From: Mycolicibacterium chubuense NBB4
GTDB taxonomy: Bacteria; Actinomycetota; Actinomycetes; Mycobacteriales; Mycobacteriaceae
Assembly (NCBI RefSeq): GCF_000266905.1
Contig: NC_018022.1
Span: forward strand, 434,001 to 498,000
DNA length: 64,000 nt
Reading direction: 5' to 3'
Position 1 is the stretch's first letter, and every line of letters starts with the position of its first letter. Below are positions 52,505 through 60,394 of the stretch, one piece after another. The notes under the pieces were generated by a model. That model worked only from the letters and a program-made list of their open reading frames with translations. It searched no databases and was not told the DNA's origin. The position numbers and the translations under genes are program-made.

Positions 52505-52580
52505 TCAGGGGTTGAAGCCGCCCCAGCATTGCACGACCTGTCCGCTGACGTAGTCGGACTCGGGGATACACAGCGGCTAG
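52505..52580 (-). pseudogene. SDR C-terminal remnant trapped beside IS481
   Basis: The minus strand just left of the IS481 end reads L-C-I-P-E-S-D-Y-V-S-G-Q-V-V-Q-C-W-G-G-F-N-P and a TGA at 52505-52507. ESDYVSGQ followed by GG is the C-terminal signature of many short-chain dehydrogenases. Only about 24 codons remain. The rest of the gene should lie to the right of the IS, but AtuA-like coding DNA comes there instead, so the insertion was followed by a deletion, or the remnant predates it. Confidence 0.6.
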
Positions 52581-53678
52581 GTGTCGTGACCTGGGAGGTT
52601 GTTGACGGCGTGGCTGCTTGAAATTGGGAGGACCTCCTGACGGAGTGGATGTGTCTGGCATTCACCCGTAGGAGGTCCTCGTGTCTCACGCTAACGCCCG
52701 TACCAACGTGTTCGCTCGTCGCCTGATCGTTGAGCGTGTCGCTGCTGGTTGGCCGCCTGCGCATGTGGCTGAGCAACTGGGGATTTCGCGCGCGACGGTG
52801 TACAAGTGGCTGCGCCGATATGCCGAGGGAGGCGGGGACGCGGCGTTGGCCGACCGGTCGTCGCGGCCGATCCGGATGCCGCAGCGCACCAGTAATCGGG
52901 TCGAGCAGAAAGTGCTTGCCGCTCGGCGCCGCCGCAAGCGTGGCGCGGTGGTGCTGGCCGCCGAACTGGATCTGAATCCGTCCACGGTCGGACGGATCCT
53001 GGCACGCCATGAGGTGCCGCATCTGTCTGACATCGACCCGATCACCGGTGAGTCGGTGCGCTTCTCGCGGCGCAGCGCCCACCGCTACGAACACCGCACA
53101 CCCGGATCACTGGTCCATGTCGACGTCAAAAAGCTCGGCCGCATCCCGGCAGGTGGCGGATGGCGCCTGCACGGCCGCCATGCCCCGGTCTCCGTTGCCC
53201 ACAGGAACAAGACGGTCAGGATCGGCTACGACTACGTGCACACGGCCATCGATGACCACTCCCGGTTGGCTTACAGCGAAGTACTGCCCAACGAGAAGGA
53301 CCTGACCTGCGCTGGATTCCTGCACCGGGCGCTGACCTGGTTCGCCGGCCACGGCGTGCGCGTACGGCGTCTGCTCACCGACAACGCGTGGGTCTACCGG
53401 CGCGGCACGAACTGGGGCTGGGTGTGCTCGGCTTGGCAGCTCAAACGTCGATTCATCCGACCAGGATGTCCCTGGACCAACGGCAAAGCCGAGCGCTTCA
53501 ACCGGACCCTGCTCACCGAATGGGCCTACGCCCGCCCCTGGACCAGCAACAGCTTCCGTAAAAGCGGTCTTGACCGATTCCTTCGCCGCTACAACACTCA
53601 ACGAGGCCACTCCGCCCTCGGCGGGAAACCACCCATCAGCCGGCTCGCCGCCTGACAACAACGTGTCGGGTCACGACA
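52581..53678 (+). mobile_element. IS481-family insertion sequence, intact, with 5-bp target duplication
   Basis: Terminal repeats TGTCGTGACC at the left (from 52582) and GGTCACGACA at the right (ending 53678) match, and the inner bases also agree (GTTGTTG against CAACAAC). The flanks share GCTAG (52576-52580 and 53679-53683), a 5-bp direct repeat, as expected for target duplication. One transposase gene fills the element and is complete, so this is the youngest and the only apparently active IS in the window. Confidence 0.85.
52681..53655 (+). CDS. IS481-family transposase
   Basis: A 324-residue transposase with GTG start at 52681. The N-terminal helix-turn-helix reads RLIVERVAAGWPPAHVAEQLG and SRATVYKWLRRY; the rve domain has D in SLVHVDVKKLG, D in HTAIDDHSRLAYSEV and LLTDNAWVY, and E in GKAERFNRTLL, the DDE set of the IS481 group (it also resembles IS3 OrfB but stands in one frame). 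No stop or frameshift is present, so the enzyme should be active. The GTTGTTGACG after the left repeat begins its leader. Confidence 0.92.
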   Translation: MSHANARTNVFARRLIVERVAAGWPPAHVAEQLGISRATVYKWLRRYAEGGGDAALADRSSRPIRMPQRTSNRVEQKVLAARRRRKRGAVVLAAELDLNPSTVGRILARHEVPHLSDIDPITGESVRFSRRSAHRYEHRTPGSLVHVDVKKLGRIPAGGGWRLHGRHAPVSVAHRNKTVRIGYDYVHTAIDDHSRLAYSEVLPNEKDLTCAGFLHRALTWFAGHGVRVRRLLTDNAWVYRRGTNWGWVCSAWQLKRRFIRPGCPWTNGKAERFNRTLLTEWAYARPWTSNSFRKSGLDRFLRRYNTQRGHSALGGKPPISRLAA

Positions 53679-53709
53679 GCTAGACGGTGCGGCGCGCGCA
53701 CCGGATTGT

Positions 53710-55434
53710 TCAGCGTGTGTCGAGCAGCGATTCGGGAATGTCCACCACACGGGACCGCACGTACTCCCCCAGCCCCTTGGCCTGCGCGTCCGGCCGGGTC
53801 GAGGAGGCCACCCCGTCACCGAGCAAACCGTGCACGACCACGTTGAGGGCGCGCAGGTTCGGCAGTTCGAAGCGCTCGATGCGCAGGTCCGCCGTCTCCG
53901 GCCCGAGCAGTGTGCGCAGCCGCTCGACGCTGAGGTAGTCGCGCGCCCACGCGTAGCCAGGGTCGTCGCGTGCCCACAGGCCGAGGTTGGCGTTGCCGCC
54001 CTTGTCTCCGGACCGCGCGCCGAGTACCGACCCGAGCGGTGCGCGCCGCGTCGGCCCGGACGGCACCGGCAGGTTCGCGGGCGGCGCGATCTCGGCGGGC
54101 GGAACGGCACCGGTCGGCGGGTCGGAGATTTCGTGCCGTGTGCCGTTGGCGTCGACGAGTACGTGCGTGAGGGCCGAGCGCGGCACGTGGGCCGGCCGGT
54201 AGACGCCGAAGGCGGTCTCCGAGGACGGTGGCGTGGTGGTGTGGAAGCCGGCGAAACCGGCCAGAGCGATCTCCATGACCCCGCCGGAGAAGGCCCGGCC
54301 CACCTTGCACGGGTCGGCGTCCTTAACCGTCACACGCAGGTGCGCGCAGGCTTGCTCGTTCGTCGGGGCATCGGAGACGTCGAAGCGCAGCAGTTTCACG
54401 TCGACCTCGTCGAAGGCTTCCCGCCCGCCGAGAACGTCGAAAAGCTGCTGCTCGGCGAAGGCGGCCTTCGCCTCGATGTCCAGGCCGGTGAGCACCATGG
54501 TCATCGTGTTACGGAAGCCGCCCACCTCATTCAACGCCACCTTCAACGTGTCCGGCGGCGGACTGCCTTTAGTGTTGCTGATCGCGACGCGGTGCTCACC
54601 CTGTTGAGCCAGGCGGATGGTGTCGAAGTGGGCGACGACGTCGGGGCCGAGGTAGGCAGGTTCAGCGATCTCGTAGAGCAGCTGGGCGGTGACCGTGCCG
54701 ACTGAGACCAATCCCCCCGTGCCGGGATGCTTCGTGATCACCGAAGAGCCGTCCTCGGCGACCTCGGCGATCGGAAACCCCGGGTAGCGGCGGTCGGTGA
54801 TCTCGTTGAGGAACGCGTAGTTGCCGCCCGTCGCCTGAGGGCCGCACTCGATCACGTGCCCGGCGACGACCGCGCCCGCGAGCCGATCCCAGTCGGCGGG
54901 TGCCCAGGCGTGCCACCAGGCGGCTGGACCGACGACCAGGGATGCGTCAGTGACCCGGCCGGTCACGACGACGTCGGCGCCCGAACGCAGCGCCTCGGTG
55001 ATGCCCCAGGCGCCGAGGTAGGCGTTGGCCGATACCGGTTTGATGTCGCCGACGGGCGGCGTGATTGCGTCGAGGTCGCCACGTAGGTCGTCGCCCTCGA
55101 CGTGTGCGACGCGCGCGGTGAGGCCGAGACGTGCGGACAGCTCGCGTAACGCGGCGGCCAAGCCGGCGGAATTGAGCCCGCCCGCGTTCGCGACGACCCT
55201 GATGCCACGATCGAGACAGGTGCCCAGCACCTGTTCCATTTGGGTGAGGAAAGTCCGCGCGTACCCGCCGGCCGGGTCCTTGGCCTGGGCCTTGGCCAGG
55301 ATGAGCATGGTCAACTCGGCCAGGTAGTCACCGCACAGGACATCGATCGGACCGCCCTCGACCATCTCGCGGGCTGCGGCGATGCGGTCGCCGTAAAAGC
55401 CGGAGCAGTTGCCGATGCGGACCGGGACGCTCAC
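53710..55434 (-). CDS. AtuA-like (DUF1446) protein
   Basis: A 574-residue protein of the AtuA/DUF1446 family named from acyclic terpene utilisation. The GTG at 55434 overlaps the stop of the upstream gene (GTGA). Typical blocks are IGNCSGFYGDRIAAAREMVEG at the N-terminus, IDVLCGDYLAELTMLILAKA, RVVANAGGLN, GYARTFLTQMEQVL and VVTGRVTDASLVVGPAAWWHAW. The last 110 residues hold the separate AtuA C-terminal part (GARSGDKGGNANLGLWAR). The reaction of AtuA is not established; it may act on a 3-hydroxy-isohexenyl-glutaryl-CoA-type product. It ends the ten-gene operon, and an IS481 lies directly downstream. Confidence 0.88.
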   Translation of the reverse strand: MSVPVRIGNCSGFYGDRIAAAREMVEGGPIDVLCGDYLAELTMLILAKAQAKDPAGGYARTFLTQMEQVLGTCLDRGIRVVANAGGLNSAGLAAALRELSARLGLTARVAHVEGDDLRGDLDAITPPVGDIKPVSANAYLGAWGITEALRSGADVVVTGRVTDASLVVGPAAWWHAWAPADWDRLAGAVVAGHVIECGPQATGGNYAFLNEITDRRYPGFPIAEVAEDGSSVITKHPGTGGLVSVGTVTAQLLYEIAEPAYLGPDVVAHFDTIRLAQQGEHRVAISNTKGSPPPDTLKVALNEVGGFRNTMTMVLTGLDIEAKAAFAEQQLFDVLGGREAFDEVDVKLLRFDVSDAPTNEQACAHLRVTVKDADPCKVGRAFSGGVMEIALAGFAGFHTTTPPSSETAFGVYRPAHVPRSALTHVLVDANGTRHEISDPPTGAVPPAEIAPPANLPVPSGPTRRAPLGSVLGARSGDKGGNANLGLWARDDPGYAWARDYLSVERLRTLLGPETADLRIERFELPNLRALNVVVHGLLGDGVASSTRPDAQAKGLGEYVRSRVVDIPESLLDTR

Positions 55435-56243
55435 CGCTGACCCCCTGCGAACTGGCCCGCGGCGCGCCCGGCGCCAGGGGGCCCAGCGAAGGCCTGGGCG
55501 ATCGAGAGCCACTGGTCGGCCAGCGGGCCCTCGGCCGCCAGAGCGGTGTCGTCGCGGTGGCGGCGTTGGGCGACCAACAGGCAGAAGTCCAGCGCCGGCC
55601 CGCTCACGCGGTTGGCGGCGTCGGCTGGCCCCCACGTCCAGACGCTGCCGTCAGGGGCGGCTAGCTCAACGCGTATCGGGTCGGTGAGCGGCTCGAGACC
55701 GTTGGCCAGGTAGCTGAACGCGCGCGCACCCACCCCGATGTGGGCCACGTGACGCAGCCGTGCCGTGGCCTCGGGGGTCGCGCCCAGAGCGTCGACGACG
55801 TCCTGGCCGTGCGCCCAGGTCTCCATCAGTCGCGCTGTCAGCGACGAGACCGCGCTCATCGGCGGCCCGAACCACGGCAGACGGGTAGCCGGGTCCATGT
55901 TCGCGAACGCCGCAACGAGGGCTGCACGCGACGTGTCGAACCACGCGAGCAGGTCGGCAGCCGGCATTTGACGGTAGCGCTCGGCGATGACGTCGGGTGA
56001 GATGCTTCCGTCGGCCATCATCGGCAGGTAGTCGCTGCTGAACCCGTCGGGGTCGGTGGCCGAGCGCACCGCCACGTCGTCGAAGAACGCCAGATGGCTG
56101 ATCTGGTCGCGGATCGCCCAGCCCACGGCCGGAGTCGGCGCGTCCCAGCCGTGCGGACCTTCGGGCAGCGGCGCGACCAATCCGCGTAGGGCTGCCGTCT
56201 CCGCTTCGATGTCGGTGATAACCGACTGCATTGTCACCGCCAT
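55431..56243 (-). CDS. TIGR03084-family DinB-like metal-binding protein
   Basis: A 270-residue protein of the actinobacterial TIGR03084 type, DinB/maleylpyruvate-isomerase superfamily. The candidate metal ligands are His50 in IRDQISHLAFFDD, His144 in LMETWAHGQDVVDALG and His168 in HVAHIGVGAR, the three-histidine set of that fold. A glutathione- or mycothiol-dependent transferase or isomerase role is known for relatives; the role here is open. ATG at 56243 directly follows the crotonase stop; an ATG four codons on is possible. The C-terminus is Gly/Ala-rich. Such genes regularly sit next to AtuA-like genes. Confidence 0.8.
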   Translation of the reverse strand: MAVTMQSVITDIEAETAALRGLVAPLPEGPHGWDAPTPAVGWAIRDQISHLAFFDDVAVRSATDPDGFSSDYLPMMADGSISPDVIAERYRQMPAADLLAWFDTSRAALVAAFANMDPATRLPWFGPPMSAVSSLTARLMETWAHGQDVVDALGATPEATARLRHVAHIGVGARAFSYLANGLEPLTDPIRVELAAPDGSVWTWGPADAANRVSGPALDFCLLVAQRRHRDDTALAAEGPLADQWLSIAQAFAGPPGAGRAAGQFAGGQR

Positions 56244-56244
56244 G

Positions 56245-57012
56245 TCAGCGTCCCTTCCACTGTGGTGCGCGCTTCTCGCGGAACGCCGTCGGGCCTTCCT
56301 GCGCGTCGTCGCTCAGATAGACCGGCTCCCAGATCTCGTCGGCCAGGTCGTGGGCGGCGGCGAGGTGATGCTGCGCCGAGAGGTACACGGTGCGCTTGGC
56401 CGCGAGCACCGATAGCGGAGCGTTCGCGGCGATGCTGAGCGCCAACCGCTGGGTACGCTCGCGCAACTGATCGGCCGGCACCACCTCGTTGACCAAGCCG
56501 ACCTGGTGGGCGCGCTCGGCGGTGATCGGGTCGCCAGTCAGCAGGATCTGCATGGCGATGCGCGGGGGAACCAGCCAGGACAGGGGTGCCGCCCAGGGCG
56601 ACCCGCGGCCGACTTTGACCTCGCTGACGGCGAAGGTCGCGTGTTCGGCAGCCACGACCAGGTCGCACTGCTGCGCGAGCAGGAAGCCCCCGGCGAACGC
56701 GACACCGTTGACGGCCGCGATCGTCGGCTTCGCGACATCGATGTTGCGGCCGAACTGCGGAGCGAAGTCCTTCGGCGGCACCTTGAGCGCGTTCTGCGCC
56801 ATCTCCTTCAAGTCCCCGCCGGCACAGAACGCCTTATCGCCCGCGCCGGTGAGGACCAGCACCTTCGCCGCGTCATCGTCGTTGAAGCGGCGTACCGCGT
56901 CGAAAAGCCCCGTGCGCACAGCGTTGTTGAGCGCGTTGCGCGCCTCGGGGCGGTTGATCGTGAGCCACGCGACGCTGTCGACGACCTCGTAGCGAATCGG
57001 TTGCTCGCCCAC
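56245..57012 (-). CDS. Enoyl-CoA hydratase/isomerase (crotonase)
   Basis: A 255-residue crotonase with GTG start behind a GGAGG site. CoA/oxyanion motifs are INRPEARNALNNAV, AFCAGGDLKEM (62-72) and the second oxyanion turn FAGGFLLAQQCDLVVAA. In the region of the first catalytic glutamate of mitochondrial hydratase the sequence is KVGRGSPWAAPLSWL and the second is VNEVV; the first position is not glutamate, so the enzyme may be an isomerase or hydrolase rather than a simple hydratase. It is first of the last three genes of the operon, 43 bp after the hot-dog gene. Confidence 0.88.
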   Translation of the reverse strand: MGEQPIRYEVVDSVAWLTINRPEARNALNNAVRTGLFDAVRRFNDDDAAKVLVLTGAGDKAFCAGGDLKEMAQNALKVPPKDFAPQFGRNIDVAKPTIAAVNGVAFAGGFLLAQQCDLVVAAEHATFAVSEVKVGRGSPWAAPLSWLVPPRIAMQILLTGDPITAERAHQVGLVNEVVPADQLRERTQRLALSIAANAPLSVLAAKRTVYLSAQHHLAAAHDLADEIWEPVYLSDDAQEGPTAFREKRAPQWKGR

Positions 57013-57055
57013 TGGTCCTCCGTTTCTTAACGTCGCTGCGGACGTACTCGGTGGT

Positions 57056-57526
57056 TCACGCAGGCGCCGCAGCGGATTCGTCGGTCAGTTCAACGGTGGC
57101 TTCACTCGGTACGCAGGGACCATCTTCGCTCGAGACGAGCAACTCGAGGTCGACGAGGCGCCGTCCGCCATCGTCGCGTTTGGCCACGACCTTGCCGCTC
57201 AGGGTCGCGGTCTGGCCCGGGTAGATCGACCGGGTCATCGAGATTTTGCGGCGTCGGATGAGCGCGTCGGGTCCGGCCCATTCGTTGAGGCCGCGGTCGA
57301 TGAAGCCATGGAAGAAGAGCGTTGACAGGTAGATCGTGCGCTGGCCCTGGCTGCGCGCGTAGTCGGGGTCGTGGTGACCGGGGAACCAGTCCCATGTCGA
57401 AGCCGCGTTCATGCAGATGCGCTTGTAGCTGATCTCGATCGAGACGGGCGTCAGCGTGTCGCCGACGGCGATGTCCTCGAACCGCACGGGGACGCGGACC
57501 ATGCTGTGCCCGGTAGAGACGTTCAT
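57056..57526 (-). CDS. MaoC-like hot-dog dehydratase subunit
   Basis: A 156-residue single hot-dog protein. The catalytic Asp-x4-His of (R)-hydratases is present as Asp46-W-F-P-G-His51 in STWDWFPGHHDPDYA, followed by the hot-dog helix with FFHGFIDRGLNEWAG. The ATG at 57526 overlaps the stop of the gene upstream (ATGA). It pairs with that gene (FAS1-like half), probably as an alpha-beta dimer. This arrangement is that of HadA/HadB and ChsH1/ChsH2, which hydrate trans-2-enoyl-CoA. Confidence 0.82.
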   Translation of the reverse strand: MNVSTGHSMVRVPVRFEDIAVGDTLTPVSIEISYKRICMNAASTWDWFPGHHDPDYARSQGQRTIYLSTLFFHGFIDRGLNEWAGPDALIRRRKISMTRSIYPGQTATLSGKVVAKRDDGGRRLVDLELLVSSEDGPCVPSEATVELTDESAAAPA

Positions 57527-58050
57527 GGTGCGCCTTCACTATCGGCGGTGTCGTATCGGAAGAGCACGTTGGTGTTGCGGCCGATGACCTCACCGTGCTG
57601 GTCGGAGAAGGTGCTCACCGTGGTGATGAACACGCCGGTGCCCACCCGCGTCGGCTTCGGCTCGGAGATCGAGTCGATCTCCTCCACAATCGACACATGA
57701 TCGCCCACCCGGGGCCGGCGTTCGAACTCCGTCGTCGTTGATGCGTTGATGATGTGGTGGCCCGGCAACGGGACGCTGAGCGCGAACATCATGTCCGCAC
57801 GCGCTAGGTACTCGGGCACCCACTGCGGCGCGAAGCCGAGGCTCATCAGCAGCCCGGGCGGGCAGTCCTCACCCTCCCAGTAACGGGGGTTCGCGTCCTC
57901 GACGAGCGAGCAGTAGTACAACACCATCGAGCGGTCGATCGGGAACCACGCACGCCGCGGTTCCGAGCGATGACCGACCCACGCCCGGCCCTCGTCAAAG
58001 GTCCCGAACGTCATCCCGAGGCCGGTGACGTCGCTCGTCGGCGCGCTCAC
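57523..58050 (-). CDS. FAS1-like hot-dog (MaoC N-terminal type) dehydratase subunit
   Basis: A 175-residue hot-dog protein of the FAS1-like dehydratase (MaoC_dehydrat_N) type that lacks the catalytic Asp-His pair. It starts with a GTG at 58050 overlapping the upstream stop (GTGA). Segments: FPIDRSMVLYYCSLVEDANPRYWEGED where the catalytic partner normally has its D-x4-H, then GLLMSLGFAPQWVPEYLARA for the long helix and VSIVEEIDSISEPKP for a strand. It would supply the substrate-binding half to the next gene's catalytic half. Confidence 0.8.
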   Translation of the reverse strand: MSAPTSDVTGLGMTFGTFDEGRAWVGHRSEPRRAWFPIDRSMVLYYCSLVEDANPRYWEGEDCPPGLLMSLGFAPQWVPEYLARADMMFALSVPLPGHHIINASTTTEFERRPRVGDHVSIVEEIDSISEPKPTRVGTGVFITTVSTFSDQHGEVIGRNTNVLFRYDTADSEGAP

Positions 58051-58472
58051 CGGGCCACCTGCACGACGGCGCTCCCCTTTATCGCGGGTTCGCCGGTCTG
58101 GCGCGTGACCACGAGTTCGAGGTCGGCCACCTGCTGCCCTCCGGCCTCACGCACGCTGGTGACCCTGCCGCCGAAGCTGAGCAGGTCACCGGGCCATACC
58201 TGACCGGTGAAACGGATGCGGAACGAGCGGATGTTGGCCAGACCCACCCAGGCGGTGAGCCGCTGGGCGAGCACACCGCCGTGCAGCAGTCCCATGCCGA
58301 ACAAACCGGGCATGCCGGCCGCGCGGGCGAACTCTTCGTCGTGGTGGATCGGGTTGAAGTCGCCGCCGGAGCCGGCGTACCGCACGATGTGCGAGCGCGT
58401 CAGCGGGCCGAACTGTGAGGTCGGCATCTCGTCGCCGGTGGCCAACGCCACCGGCGGGGGGGATGTCGTCAT
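58047..58472 (-). CDS. MaoC-like hot-dog dehydratase, HadB-type subunit
   Basis: A 141-residue hot-dog protein. The ATG at 58472 overlaps the stop of the preceding gene (ATGA); longer frames upstream are shadows. The catalytic pair is Asp38-F-N-P-I-His43 in GGDFNPIHHDEEFA, with MGLLHGGVLAQRL in the long helix, nearly the HadB layout. It should form a heterodimer with the FAS1-like subunit encoded just upstream and hydrate or dehydrate a trans-2-enoyl / (R)-3-hydroxyacyl-CoA. This is the second such pair in one operon. Confidence 0.85.
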   Translation of the reverse strand: MTTSPPPVALATGDEMPTSQFGPLTRSHIVRYAGSGGDFNPIHHDEEFARAAGMPGLFGMGLLHGGVLAQRLTAWVGLANIRSFRIRFTGQVWPGDLLSFGGRVTSVREAGGQQVADLELVVTRQTGEPAIKGSAVVQVAR

Positions 58473-58927
58473 TGGGTGGAGCCTCCGGTTTCGATCAAGA
58501 CGTCGGTCTGGCGCACGACGAGTTCGTCGCGTTGGTTGGTGAAGTCGGTCTCGATCGTCACTATTGTCATGATGCCGCCGCGCTTCCCCTCGCGGCTGGT
58601 CACGTTCGACACCCGGCGCGTCTCCGTGAGCTCGTCGCCGACGAACACCGGCGCGAAATACTCCCAGCCGCACTCACCGTGCAGTACGCGTCGCAGGTCG
58701 AGGCCGAGGGCGCCGAACATGTCGTCGTCGGCGCGCCAGTGAGCCGAGGAGACGACGAAGGTCGCCGGAGCGGGGATCGCGCCGAAGCCGGCGGCGCGGG
58801 CGGCCGCGACGTCCTGGTAGATCGGGTCGTCGTCGTCGAGGGAAAGCGCGAACTCGCGAACTTTGGACCGGTCGACGGGGAACGTGGTCGTGCCCAAGTG
58901 CGTCCCGATGAGCGAGGGATCAGCCAC
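58469..58927 (-). CDS. FAS1-like hot-dog dehydratase, HadA-type subunit
   Basis: A 152-residue hot-dog protein of the MaoC_dehydrat_N type. The GTG at 58927 (VADPSLIGTHLG) was chosen; another at 58936 is in frame. Both lie within the 3' end of the LLM oxidoreductase gene. Features: KVREFALSLDDDDPIYQDVAAARAAG where a catalytic MaoC would carry D-x4-H, and GECGWEYFAPVFVGDELTET. It has no catalytic Asp-His, so it is the non-catalytic half of a HadAB-like dimer with the next gene. Confidence 0.83.
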   Translation of the reverse strand: MADPSLIGTHLGTTTFPVDRSKVREFALSLDDDDPIYQDVAAARAAGFGAIPAPATFVVSSAHWRADDDMFGALGLDLRRVLHGECGWEYFAPVFVGDELTETRRVSNVTSREGKRGGIMTIVTIETDFTNQRDELVVRQTDVLIETGGSTQ

Positions 58928-59963
58928 TCTGGTCACCTTTCCCACCGGCGAGCGCCGGCGCACAATCGCGGATGAGGTTGCCGAGGTTCTCGGCGATGCG
59001 TTCGGGCGCGACCCCTATCGAGGGTGAGTACAGAACGATGTGGTCCAGCACGCCCTCGTAGCGGCGCAGCCCGTCGCGGACCTCGGCGGCGGTACCGGCC
59101 ACGGCCATCGCGTCAATCATGTCGTCGGTGACGGCTGCGAACATGGCCGGCAGGTCGCGCCGTGCGAACGCCTCGCGAATCGCCGCCCCCTGCCTGGCGA
59201 AGCCGCTCACATCGAGAACGTGCTCGTAGGTCTTCACCGAGGAGTAGAACGCGATCTGCTGCGCGGCCTCACGACGTGCGATCTGAGGGTCGTCGTGCAC
59301 CGCGCAGATAACCATCGAGACGATCTCAATGTCGGCGGGATCGCGTCCGGCCCGCTCCGCACCGCGCACGACGGCTGGGCGGGCGACCTCCTCGACGTAA
59401 GCCGTGGTGAACAGCGGATGACCAGCCAACCCGTCGGCCACGCGCCCGGCCACCTCGCACATCCGCGGACGCACGCCCGCGGTGATGATCGGGATCGCTC
59501 GCTTCGGCGGCGCGACGTCGCCGGTCGGGACGAGATTCATGCGGTAGAAGCGCCCCTCGTGGCGCACGGGGCCCTCGTGCAGGTTCCAGATCCGACGCAC
59601 GAGCGGGACCAGCTCCTCCATGCGCAGAGCGGGAGCGGAGGTGTCCTCCACGCCGTGCCAGTCGCTCATCATGCGGCGTGTGCCGTTGCCGAGCCCCAGC
59701 ACGACGCGCCCGCCGGAGAGCTCGTCGAGGTCACGCGCCTCGGTGGCCAGCACGAGCGGGCTGCGCCCGACGCCGTACAGGATCGACGACCCGATGCGGC
59801 AGCGCTTTGTGCGCGCGGCCATCGCGGCCATCGAGATCGAGCCGGAGCGCGAGTAGAACTCCGAGGCCCAGGCGGCGTCGAAGCCGGCCAGGTCGGCAGC
59901 CTCGGCCGTCTCGACAAGGGTGGCCAAGTCCGCGCCGAGCACCGAGACCCCGTACGTGCTCAT
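58920..59963 (-). CDS. LLM-class F420-dependent oxidoreductase
   Basis: A 347-residue TIM-barrel protein of the luciferase-like monooxygenase superfamily. The N-terminus (TYGVSVLGADLATLVETAEAAD), the GSSILYGVGRSPLVLATEARDLDELSGGRVVLGLGNG stretch read in pieces, and the VRPRMCEVAGRVADGLAG block are typical of mycobacterial F420-dependent members. It reduces or oxidises a C=C or C-O bond with F420. The ATG at 59963 overlaps the stop of the DUF35 gene (ATGA). In this operon it may reduce an enoyl-CoA or oxidise an alcohol, which is inference. Confidence 0.88.
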   Translation of the reverse strand: MSTYGVSVLGADLATLVETAEAADLAGFDAAWASEFYSRSGSISMAAMAARTKRCRIGSSILYGVGRSPLVLATEARDLDELSGGRVVLGLGNGTRRMMSDWHGVEDTSAPALRMEELVPLVRRIWNLHEGPVRHEGRFYRMNLVPTGDVAPPKRAIPIITAGVRPRMCEVAGRVADGLAGHPLFTTAYVEEVARPAVVRGAERAGRDPADIEIVSMVICAVHDDPQIARREAAQQIAFYSSVKTYEHVLDVSGFARQGAAIREAFARRDLPAMFAAVTDDMIDAMAVAGTAAEVRDGLRRYEGVLDHIVLYSPSIGVAPERIAENLGNLIRDCAPALAGGKGDQSG

Positions 59964-60394
59964 GACGAGGGCCCGAAGCGGACCAGCCCAAGGTTCTCGT
60001 TCACCCGCTCGAACGCGGCCCGCACCCTCGCGCCGACCGCAACTTCATCGGGGGCCACGCCCTCGAGGGTGGCCAGCAACTGCGGCCCCTCGTCCAGACG
60101 AACGAGCACGACGACGTACGGCTCGCTGCGCGGGAACGAGTCCCACGGGGGGCGGTACACCGGCGCGAAACTGACGATCTCGCCAGTGCCCGCCGCGGTC
60201 TCCCAGGCCAACTCACCGTCATGGCAGACGGGACACACCAGCCGCGGGTACAGGAACGGGTGGCCGTTCGCGCACCGTTGGAAAACGAGTTCGCCGCGGG
60301 CCGCCGCTGCGAAGTAGGGCCGGTTGACATCGGTCAGCGGCGGCAGCGCCTCAGGATCGTGCAGACCGTCGAGGGAACTCGAAGCTGCGGTCAT
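59960..60394 (-). CDS. DUF35 zinc-ribbon/OB-fold protein, thiolase partner
   Basis: A 144-residue protein with the DUF35 architecture: an N-terminal helix (RPYFAAAARGELVFQRC), a rubredoxin-like zinc ribbon with CANGH and CPVCH, and an OB-fold (IVSFAPVYRPPWDSF, VVVLVRLDEGPQLLATLEG). The ATG at 60394 overlaps the stop of the thiolase gene (ATGA). DUF35 proteins bind CoA substrates and form complexes with thiolase-like lipid-transfer enzymes (for example ChsH2 DUF35 with Ltp2 in steroid side-chain aldol cleavage). The gene order thiolase then DUF35 makes the same complex likely here. Confidence 0.87.
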   Translation of the reverse strand: MTAASSSLDGLHDPEALPPLTDVNRPYFAAAARGELVFQRCANGHPFLYPRLVCPVCHDGELAWETAAGTGEIVSFAPVYRPPWDSFPRSEPYVVVLVRLDEGPQLLATLEGVAPDEVAVGARVRAAFERVNENLGLVRFGPSS

